A stretch of 64,000 bases of DNA, from NCBI GenBank assembly GCA_010094045.1, contig ML986732.1:1-64000 (forward strand), written 5' to 3'. Below, piece after piece: positions 25,831 through 35,633 of this stretch (position 1 is its first letter; the number at the start of each line of letters is the position of its first letter). Source of the stretch: Lojkania enalia (taxonomy: Eukaryota; Ascomycota; Dothideomycetes; Pleosporales). The position numbers were made by a program, and so were the translations under genes. Below the pieces are notes generated by a model. That model was given only the letters and a program-made list of their open reading frames with translations. It had not been told where the DNA came from and searched no databases.

Positions 25831-26623
25831 CAGGAAGATTTAAGCACGATACTCATTGCTATAACCGCCCGTGGGACATTCTAGTAACAACTACAACCAC
25901 GACGGAACACCACGTCCAGCCTACTACACCCCCACTTACGCCTACTTCAATAATTGGGCGCTTGGAAGTGTGAAGACAACAGGCTCCCATAAACCTGGCC
26001 TGGAATATTCTCAGTTAGATTCTACTGGGGGAGCTTATATACGTTGTTACAACGGATTTTTGGCATATGATTTATTTCTACCTCGGTAGAGACCTATAGC
26101 GGCGGCACAGTTCCTAGCTAAGACTTGCGTATTCTCTTTGTTTTTGATAGGACTACTCATTTTGTATGCCTTTCTGACTCCTCTACTTCGACTATAGACT
26201 TTAATCAAACTCTGTGCAGCGTGAAGAACCGTAGTTCAACCCTTTGTCGCAGCACTACGTACACATGCTACGTCTGGACCCGTCCGCCATTTGAGGGAGT
26301 ATCTACGCAAGCAAGCGTCGGAAATGCTACTCAGATTTCATTCTCAATGGCTTGTTATATTTTTCTACCGTTCCGGGGAAGTTCCTAGACCATCCTCGTG
26401 AACCGCTCTACCCTTTTGTGGCCGTAAAAGGGCCTCCACACTTGCTAGATCGACCAAGTAATATGGGAACCGGTTCTCTTGTATATATGCGCGCTCCCCG
26501 GTGAGGCTGAGATATCCTTCGTCCTCCACTTACTGCATTGCCGCTTCTCCGGTTGCCTTCCTACAGTCTTTTCCAGCAAATTGTTCCTGAATTTCCGGCG
26601 TGGACTAGATACGAAGCTCCGGC

Positions 26624-26818
26624 TTGTTCGACATGTTCGTAGTAGTGGGCAAGGAAGATACCAAGACATTCATGATAATCGTACTAACCATTATAATCTC
26701 ATCTTCTCGGTTTATTCTCACTTGTTTTGTAGAGCTACTTAGGCGCCTGGCTTGTACGGTTTGGGGAATGGAGTGGTTTGACATCTTTTACGTCACGGTA
26801 AGCCCTCTAGTCCTTTAG
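26624..26818 (+). pseudogene. Second membrane-protein remnant
   Basis: A 64-codon frame begins after the second copy of the duplicated 5' region. It has one strong hydrophobic segment (FMIIVLTIIISSSRFILTCF) then LLRRLACTVWGMEWFDIFY, and a GGTAAG splice-donor-like site near 26798. By context it may be the first exon of a paralogue of the frame at 24705. Weak evidence. Confidence 0.3.
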
Positions 26819-29800
26819 CAGGGTGTTACGTAGAGGCTTACATAGATTTGCTACTAATATAGCCATAGTCTGTAGCCGGGGCGTTCACTTTTAGCCGGAG
26901 CTATATAGTATATAAGGGGCTTATTAGCGATTTGCATGAAACACAGGCTCGCAGGTCTATCTCGAGTAATTTTCTCTCCACATCGGCGAAGACTTCATCG
27001 CTTCACGACCAGAATACTGGAATAGTTCCTGTACATGGGAACGGGGGGTAAGTTATACGCTGTCTGTCTCTACGCTAGATTCTGACTGCTATAGAGGGTC
27101 GATACCTCTTGCTAATACCAAGGCTAACGAGCCTCTTCCACTCCCATCTACACCGACTCATATGAATAGCTGGACAGAAGAGAGAGCAAGTACACCTAGA
27201 AATTCCATAGTAGGGTCCTCTAGAACATCCACGAGTTCGCGGCTTTATAAAAAGAATACTGAAACTTCTATACTTATTACTACCAAAACCCAAACCACTC
27301 TAAGAGCTAATAACTCTTTACTTCTAAACTTATCGGAATCTAGATACGTTTATATAGTAAGAGGATAATTGGCGTGCGGTCTAAAAATTTCGAAAATATA
27401 GATAATTTAAGTTACAATCTATTATAGAATTGCTATTTATACTCTTTCATGTTTATTACTAAACTGAGGTTTGGTATAGCACAACACGGCCGGTTATTGC
27501 TAAATCAGTTAAGGGCTGTAGTATGAAATTCTCTAAATAAGAACTATAACGGAGCTTTATTAGATAAATATTGCCTATACACCAATTATAGTTACTTTAT
27601 AATTAGGATAGGAGGCGATTAATTAATCTCCGAAGCCGCTTTTAATAACCTCTTTATATCTCATTCTACTATAATTAAATTATCTAGTCTATTAACAAGA
27701 AAATGGACCTTCTAGAAATATATTAAATAATGTATCGTAGCTTAGGCAAAATACAAAACAAAAGGTGCTATTATCTATTAGAAGTAGACAGAGTTATACT
27801 AATCGCGTCCTAGTACTTTATACTATAAATCCTCTTCTAGCGCGGCTCTACCGGTATATGTAAAACGACTGCCGGTCTCTATATTAAACCTGCGAAAATA
27901 CCAAATTAACTAGAGTATTAGTACCTATAAACGACTAAGTACAGCACTTTACTCGAATAGGCGTCTTTGTCTCGAGGGGAAAGAGGACGGATATAAGTAT
28001 AGAGACGCTACTGAGATAGAATAGGATAAGAAACTCCCGGATCACACAATCTTAAAATAGGTATTTTTTATATTAGTAGATACCTACGGTTGTAAACTTA
28101 ATTTCCTAACAATCTATTACGCTCTTTTTATATTTCTAATCGTTAAATTTCTAAGTCTTTCTATACCTAATATTAGAAGATGTCCCCTACCTTAACTGCA
28201 GATATTAGGGCTTTTCTAAATTTAGTACTAATTTAAGAATATCTATTCGACTTCTATTTTCTAGTATCTTATATACTAGATCTATTCGCACTTTATATAG
28301 GTATATAAAATCATCCTATAAAATCTAGATATAACATTTTTATATATATTACACATAGAACTTTATAATAACCTTCAGTATATAAAGTATTAACAACGTA
28401 AGGATATAGCGCCTTTTAGTAGAGAGTTGTCCTGTATAGTACGAAAGTATATTCTTTTAGTTAACCTACAGCCTGATCTAATTATATAATATAAAAAGCT
28501 GTAGATAGAGCTTAAAACGATTTATTTAGCTTCTCTATTAGCTCGCTGATTAATACTAAGAAGTGAGCGAGTATAGGCGGCTAACTATAAGAGCGTTTCT
28601 CCCTAGAACGCTGTATATTCTTCGTTCTTAGTTACAGCGCTAAATTGTATACTAGAATACTAGGTAGCTTAAGTTTGGGGCGGAAAGTTCTACATATTTT
28701 ACAGATGGATCCGGGTAATATATATAAGTGTTACCTCTACACCTATAGTAAAAGGCGTACACCACATCTCCTTCTTACTAGTTACTAAGGGAATCGGTTT
28801 AAATAGACGAATAACCGGGAAATACGACCTAAAAGTAGCCCTTTAATAGTAAATATAATTTAGCTTACTTAATATATAAAATAGGCCGTACCTTATCTTT
28901 AGAATTTTAATCGACTATCTTTCCAATTATAGTATACGTTATCGAAGCTATAATCTAGCATTTGGATTAAGACAGGCTCGTTATAGAACGACCTAAATCT
29001 ATAGACGCTATAGCCAGTTCTATATATAATCTAGAAACTATATTCTCTAGCGCGTTAGATAGAGTTCCAGATCGACTTGCTGCTAAAAAGCTGCCACCTT
29101 ATATAATAGAAATAAACGGATCTTTAGAGGTAAGTACTTAAGGATAAGATTTTAAGATAAGTATTTACTAGTACCTAGAAATCTAAAGCTACTTATACTA
29201 TTACTACTATTAAGCTACTTATAGAATTTATAGATTTTCATGGACGTAAGTTTAAGTTACTAGTAGAAGACTGCTGTTATATTTATATAAGTATTCTTAT
29301 ATCCCTCTTTCTTTTTACTATCTAACATTAACCTTAGTCTACTAGAACGCTAGTAGCTAGAGAGATTAAACTAGAGGACGATTCTTTTAAGTTCTAGATT
29401 GGGGAATTCTTAATAACTAAACGTATATAGGCTAGTTAAGTTAATCTAAACGCTATAATCGTCCTCTATATATTAGTAACTTCTAGGTTATCTCTATTTC
29501 TCCCTCTACCTCTTCTACCGCCTCCGCTAATACCTTAAACATCTAAAACCCCGCCTATATCCGCGCTACTTCTTAAATACTCGGAAATTTAGAATGTAGA
29601 AGGCCTATATATACTTTCTTTCTCTAGCTGTAGTAATCAAATCTTCAGTTTCTTTAGTTATTCTATCCCTACAAGTCTCAAATTGTTGAACTTATATAGG
29701 AAACTTAGAGAGCGAGCACCTTCTAAGTAATAGAGCGACCTATATAATAATACGGTCTTATATAGTCGTACTACTATACTAGATTAACTATAGGTAAATA

Positions 29801-32800
29801 TCGGACCAGTTCTAACTAGTCGCCTTAGCAAACTGCAGGGTATAGGGGGATATAGCTATATCCTAGTTTAAAAAGCTAAACTTATTAGAAGCTTTCGTAA
29901 TAAGGATATATCTATATATCTAAATAGTAACTCGATATACTAATAGATATTCTACCTTTCTCTAGAATATATATAAGTAGAATTAGTAGAATCCCTTAGT
30001 TTAGGCTACTTAATCGTAGGGAATTAGGTAGAACTTAATATATCGAAAACTATTACTATAAAGTAGGCGTATTTTATTAGTAAAAAAATAGTCGTTAAGG
30101 AAGGTAAGATTAATACTATTATTAATACTCTTAGTTTTATAGGGTAGTAGAGGTTGTAATATCTTGTTTGCGGAATTTTATCGTAGAACTAAAGTAGAAT
30201 AAAGTTAGAGTAATCTTTAAAGCAATTAATAGTTAGCTGGCAGAATTTCTATAATTTAATAATAGAATAATTTATAATTAGTAAAGTTACTCTCTAGCTA
30301 ATACAGAGGAGTCTATAGCTATCTACATTATTAATATAAATATTATTAACGGGGGTTAATAGTAAGGTTATAAGAGAGTTTAAAAACCGATATAGGATAA
30401 GAGTAAAGAATATATATTCTAGTAATATGTTAAATAATAGACAGTTATATACTACAACTAATAGTCTCTAAGTAAACTCTCTAATTATTCTTAGAATTGT
30501 TAAATTCGCGCGAAAATATTCGGATCTTTTTAAGTTATTTATCTTAACAATCCTACGCGCCTTAAAGCTTAGGGGTTTATAATATAGTATTAGAGTTATA
30601 GAGTTAGCTTAGCTACTTACTATATTACTTAGAGTAACGCTAGTCTACTCTTTAAGATAATAATATAGAATACTAGACTATATTATTCCTAAAGGATAAT
30701 ATATAGGATATATCTTTTACTATCTAGTATAATTATTATAATAGATTATAGACTAATTAATATATTTAAGTTATAACTTATTCTATCTTCTAAGCCTTAG
30801 GAATATATTCTAGTACTTCTAGTATAATAAGTATATCCGGCCGGGACTTTATAGTAGTTATATATAGTTGTAGGGGTTTTATTACTATTTTAGTGTTATC
30901 TGTTTCCTTATTAATAATTAAGAGAAATAAGCCCCTATTCTTAGGCTTTAACAACATTTAACACTTAGAAGCTAGGAAGCTAGAAGTTTATCTATACTTA
31001 CTCTATACCTCCTAAATTTGTACTTTATAACGGCGCTAGGGGGAAAATAGAAAAAAAAACTTTCTAAACTACTTTAACTAGACTAATAAAGTTAAGTTAC
31101 TATAATACTTCTACGTTTTACTCGAGCTAACTATATATAATTTCTCGCTTCTTCGTACCCTTCAGATAGTTTAACCTACTTAAGTAGTAGCGAGTATCTA
31201 TTCTAAAATAAATATTAGATTACTATCTCTTACCTTATAGTAAGAGATAGTAACTTAGTAATTTAAAGAATAAGTTATAGTAATTAGTAGAAGTAATATA
31301 GTTATTAACTTAGATAAAGATTACCGCAGCTTAATAAATATATTTTAAAGTAGTTATAGAATATTCAGGATATACGTAAGAAGCTAAGTCTAATATAATA
31401 GTAGAATATTATATAAGAGCCCTTTCCTAATAGTTTTAAGTATCGTTAATATGTTAAGTTTAAGGTCTTATTAGATAGAGCTAACACCTCTAGGATAATA
31501 GCTATTATCGTATTAGGTATTAGCAACTATATCCTATATTACTAACCATCTACTAACTTTAATAATTTTTACTAGTTGCTAAGAAATAACCTATTTACAA
31601 ATTGTAGCGTTAATATAAAAGCTAAAGATACTATTAAATTCTATAATTTTTAAAGTATATATCCTTTAGTAGAGTTTAATAATTAGTTGAGTCTATTAAG
31701 TTGCTTTAGTTGTATAGTAGCTATATTATATTAAAATGTATTATATTTCAGTATAATAGATATACTACCTAAGGAGACCTAGTACTATTTCTAACTATAA
31801 TTAGCTTTAAAGGTACTACTTCTAAAATGTTATAGTCTAGTATTTAGAATTTGCTTAATTCTAAAAACTCTAAACTTACGCTTAAATTTCAGCTCTAGTA
31901 TAATAGTAGAGAATAAGCGCGTAAGCGTTAAAAGTAAAAGTAATTACCTATTCCCCAATTTAATATAAAGTAATAGATATAGTAGTATAAAGTCTATTAA
32001 CAACCGCGCAGACCCAGCCTAGAACTATAAAGTATATTTTAAGGCTTAGGAATCTGAGAAATAAAGATAAAGAGATATATTATTAAAGGTTTAGAGTTGG
32101 TTGTAATAATTTCTTATCGGGGCTATCTAGTTTATTATAGAGATACATTTATATATATAATTAACGGTTTTATAGTCTCGAATATTATATCTATTTTTGT
32201 GGCAGGAAATATTCTCTTTATAAGAAAATAAAAATATATAACTAAAATATAGAAAATAAGTAATAGAAAATAAGAATTAGTTCTACGAAACTGTAAATAG
32301 GGCTCGGCTAACCTAAATAGGATTAGATTAACTAGCTAATCTAGAGATTACTTAACCCTTAAATAATAGCAATAAAATCTTAACAATATTAATTATTTTA
32401 TTTAAACGCTCTTAAAATTCTACCTTATTACTTAAAATTATATAAAATAATAATTATTCGAAAATTAGGAGTATAGGATACCCTCTTAAATATCTATAAT
32501 ATCTTTTTTTTATAAGAATAAGGAGTTATATAATATCTTTCTAAGAACCCGTCTCTAAACTACTAGTAAGAATAGAGTTACTATCGCGAAACGTTACTAA
32601 AATATTATAAGGTCTTTTCAAAATAGCCCCCTTATATAGAAACTAGACTACCACCTTCTTATAGGTAGGTATTCTATAGTAAGCTTAGATGTAGTAAATT
32701 TAAGAACGTGTCCAGTGAGACTATAGAACCACGGCCCTATTTTCGCTAGAGACTAGAAGCATCGGCTATAAATAGCCGGCCACGTTAGGTTGTAAGGAAG

Positions 32801-32860
32801 GTGGTTTTACTACTTCCTATTCTCTAAAGATTTGGTTTACGTCTAGAATAATTGAAATCT
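26819..32860. other. Mostly RIP-degraded DNA, unassigned
   Basis: 26.8-27.4 kb is moderately mutated with short overlapping frames; 27.4-32.86 kb is strongly TpA-rich and nearly free of CpA/TpG. Some minus-strand stretches look formerly coding (for example about 29500-30000), but no domain is recognised and no paired terminal repeats were found by eye. Confidence 0.5.
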
Positions 32861-32864
32861 AACT

Positions 32865-33572
32865 TATAAGGTGCATCCCTGCATAGCGAGACACCCTGTG
32901 TAGCAAGACAAATAAGGAGTACTTTAACTTTCAGCAACTAGAAAACCTATCCGCACAACAAATATTGCTATAATTTAATAAGAATAATCTATAGTAGTTA
33001 ATACTAAATATCTATAATTAACTCTTCTCAAAAATTACCTCTGCATCGTCGCCTCCGAGTATAACTTACATAGCACCTTCTTTTGTGCCGGAATAGACCT
33101 CCCTCCCTATAGCACCAACATTAGGCCTTTATCACTCTGAAATTTTGTAGAATAGCCTTGCCTAAGCCCTAGAAACCCCCCTATACTGCTTAGAAGCTAT
33201 TACTAGCCTAGTGTGTGCTGTCGTGGGCAAATTCATATTGGCCTGCCATGTCGATCGGTACTTCTAGCCGAAGCGAACCACTAATCCAGGCTAGTGGGAG
33301 ATAGTAATTTACTAATTATTAATCTGGGTCTGTGCGCATCGGAAGAAAGTAAACCCGACTTAGGATAAGGAGCAGTACTGGGGCTCAGCAAGCACGTGTC
33401 AGTCTCACAACTTGGCATCCACCCACCCAACCTAGGCTTCGCCATGCCTCCCATCCTGTCAACTAACTTAATTCTCCGAAAATCCCAAAAGAACTCGCCC
33501 CCCTACAAGGTCTGTTCCGGTGCGGGTCGGCCGTCCTCCCTGCTAGCGTCATCGGAGGAGTTCGTTCAGCTT
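32865..33572 (+). repeat. Left arm of inverted repeat (LINE-free copy)
   Basis: This segment is the reverse complement, with scattered differences, of 45401-46055 followed by 39600-39658. Long matching blocks include GGTGCATCCCTGC at the outer end, CCTCCCTCCCTATA, TGCTTAGAAGCTATTA, CAACTTGGCATCC.CCC and GCGGGTCGGCC.TCCTCCCTG at the inner end. The junction of the two right-arm pieces corresponds to 33495-33506, so this copy is the uninterrupted state. Its outer end matches the last codons of the ankyrin gene at 45998. The inner end stops about 170 bases from the NLR stop codon. The 106-codon frame at 33396 lies inside it and is probably incidental. Confidence 0.9.
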
Positions 33573-33739
33573 AACGAGGCTGAAGTGGCGAGTATTGATC
33601 ATGTGCTTCTTTGTACAGTAGAACATTCTCGAACCTTCAATGTGGCAAATTGGCAAGCCATATATTTATGCTCATCCTCGGTACTCTATGAAACAGAGGG
33701 AATAATAAATATATAATAGTAAATAAGAATAGTTTGAAC

Positions 33740-33759
33740 GGTCTTAATGCCTTAAGACC
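33740..33759. terminator. Perfect palindrome over the NLR stop codon
   Basis: GGTCTTAATGCCTTAAGACC has two perfect 8-base arms around a 4-base loop and contains the TAA stop (33744-33746, minus strand). It could form a hairpin at the 3' end of the transcript; function is inferred only. Confidence 0.45.
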
Positions 33760-35633
33760 ACATTATATATCCGTACCTTCCCATGGCTGGTGCCAATACC
33801 AATCCTATTCTTGGATACTGTGAAGTGTGACGGCCGATATTCTGGTGGTAGCCATAAGATGTTCTCCGAATCGTAGCTTATCCACTTGCGGTCCGTACTC
33901 ATGCCTAGGCCTTGATGGACGGTCTTGTCGTCGGACCCGGACGCCAGCCATGTCGAGTCGGGCGAGAAGGCGCTGCTATGGCCCTCGAGCGTCTGGAGGC
34001 AGTCGCCGCTGCTCGCATCCCAGATCTCTATAGTGCGGTCCCATGACCCGGACGCCACCCGTGTGGAGTCGGGCGAGAAGGCGACGGAGGTGACCTCGCG
34101 GCTATGGCCCTCGAGCGTCTGGAGGCAGTCGCCGCTGCTTACATCCCAGATCTTAACGGTCTTGTTGTCGGACCCGGACGCCAGCCGTGTTAAGTCGGGC
34201 GAGAATGCGACTGACAAGACGGCGCTGCTATGGCCCTCGAGCGTCTGGAAGCAGTCGCCGCTGCTCGCATCCCAGATCTTTATAGTGCCGTCCATTGACC
34301 CGGACGCCAGCCGTGTTGAGTCTGGCGAGAAGGCGATTGATAGCACTGAACTTTTATGGCCCTTAAGCGTTAACAGGCAGTCGCCGCTACTCGCATCCCA
34401 GATCTTTATAGTGCAGTCATCGGACCCAGACGCTAATCGTGTTGAGTCATCCGAGAAGATGATGAAGGTGACGACACGGCTATGGCACTCGCATGTAGAG
34501 AGATAGGCGTCGTTGATCGCATCCCAGATCTTGACATTGCGGTCATAGGACCCAGACGCTAGCCGTGTGGAGTCGGGCGAGAAGGCGACGGAGGTGACCT
34601 CGCGGCTATGGCCCTCGAGCGTCTGGAGGCAGTCGCCGCTGCTTACATCCCATGTCTTAATAGTGCAGTTATGGAACCCGGACGCCAGCCGTGTTGAATC
34701 GAGCGAGAAGGCGACCGACAGGACGAGGTTGCTCTGGCCCTCGAGGGTTGAGAGGCAGTCGCCCCAGCTCGCATCCCAGATCTTTATAGTGCGGTCCTGT
34801 GACCCGGACGCCACCCGGGTGGAGTCGGGCGAGAAGGCGACGGAGGTAACACTACTTTTATGGCCCCTAAGCGTCTGTAGGCAGGCGCCGCTGCTCGCAT
34901 CCCAGATCTTTATAGTGTTGTCAAGGGACCCAGATGCCAGCTGTGTGGAGTCAGGCGAGAAGGCGACCGATTTGACGAAATGGCTATGGCCCTTGAGCGT
35001 TGAGAGGCAGTTGCCGCGGCTCGCATCCCAGATCTTTATAGTGTGGTCTTCAGATCCAGACGCCAGCCGTGTTGAGTCTGGCGAGAAGGCGATTGATAGC
35101 ACTGAACTTTCATGGCCCTTAAGCGTTAACAGGCAGTTGCCGCAGCTCGCATCCCAGATCTTTATAGTGCGGTCCCATGACCCGGACGCCACCCGGGTGG
35201 AGTCGGGCGAGAAGGCGACGGAGGTAACACAGCTTTTATGGCCCCCAAGCGTCTGCAGGCAGGCGCCGCTGCTTGGATCCCAGATCTTAACATTATAATC
35301 GTAGGACCCAGATGCCAGCTGTGTGGAGTCAGGCGAGAAAGCGACTGAGGTGACCAGACTGCTATGGCCTTCGAGCGTTAAGAGGCATGCGCTCCAATTC
35401 TCTTCCACGGCCGGCTCTATTGTTATCCCGTGAGGCTCTTCTCTCTTGAAAAGACCTCTTATTAGGCTGCGAGTTGGGCTAAATAGGAGTGCGGAAGCAT
35501 ATGCCTGTAGAGGGCTGTTCTCCATTGCCTGCTTGTGAGACATAATAAATCGGCGCGCATCTCTAATTAGTTCATTTAATGCAGATGCATCTGTTCTTCC
35601 CTGAGTTGCGTTAGCACATAGTTTACATAACAA
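33744..35633 (-). CDS. WD40 part of the NLR as a separate frame
   Basis: This frame has no ATG near its start (it opens with TTG) and is in phase with the NACHT frame, so it is the second exon of the same gene, not an independent one. Repeats follow the pattern L.TL.GH...V.SVAFSPDST.LASGS.D.TIKIWD at a 42-residue period. Repeat 6 has Q for H in the GH pair; repeat 12 lacks about six residues after GHSS and runs directly into the C-terminal tail (HQGLGMSTDRKW). Confidence 0.6.
   Translation of the reverse strand: MLCKLCANATQGRTDASALNELIRDARRFIMSHKQAMENSPLQAYASALLFSPTRSLIRGLFKREEPHGITIEPAVEENWSACLLTLEGHSSLVTSVAFSPDSTQLASGSYDYNVKIWDPSSGACLQTLGGHKSCVTSVAFSPDSTRVASGSWDRTIKIWDASCGNCLLTLKGHESSVLSIAFSPDSTRLASGSEDHTIKIWDASRGNCLSTLKGHSHFVKSVAFSPDSTQLASGSLDNTIKIWDASSGACLQTLRGHKSSVTSVAFSPDSTRVASGSQDRTIKIWDASWGDCLSTLEGQSNLVLSVAFSLDSTRLASGFHNCTIKTWDVSSGDCLQTLEGHSREVTSVAFSPDSTRLASGSYDRNVKIWDAINDAYLSTCECHSRVVTFIIFSDDSTRLASGSDDCTIKIWDASSGDCLLTLKGHKSSVLSIAFSPDSTRLASGSMDGTIKIWDASSGDCFQTLEGHSSAVLSVAFSPDLTRLASGSDNKTVKIWDVSSGDCLQTLEGHSREVTSVAFSPDSTRVASGSWDRTIEIWDASSGDCLQTLEGHSSAFSPDSTWLASGSDDKTVHQGLGMSTDRKWISYDSENILWLPPEYRPSHFTVSKNRIGIGTSHGKVRIYNVVLRH

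Larger units (their letters stand above)
24600..26585 (+). repeat. Duplicated 5' region (24600-24700 and 26480-26575)
   Basis: About 100 bases upstream of the membrane-protein frame at 24705 occur again, diverged, at 26480-26575. Shared blocks are TATATA(C/TG)..CGCTCCCC, AGGCT(A/G)AGATATCCTT(G/C)GTCCT and CCGGTTGCCTTCCTACA, in the same order. Both lie immediately upstream of short frames with hydrophobic segments, so they may be the promoter/leader of a duplicated gene. Confidence 0.65.

Noticed and set aside
25665..25973. 102-codon frame with poly-Thr/Ser/Pro
   Set aside because: Created by the compound trinucleotide microsatellite; no conserved flanking protein sequence.
33396..33716. 106-codon frame at the end of the left inverted-repeat arm
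   Set aside because: The matching frame is not maintained in the right arm and the sequence is repeat rather than gene; low coding likelihood.
33925..35298. Two long plus-strand frames (193 and 243 codons) opposite the WD40 repeats
   Set aside because: They are antisense shadows of the 126-bp units; their internal repetition mirrors the WD array and no independent domain is visible.
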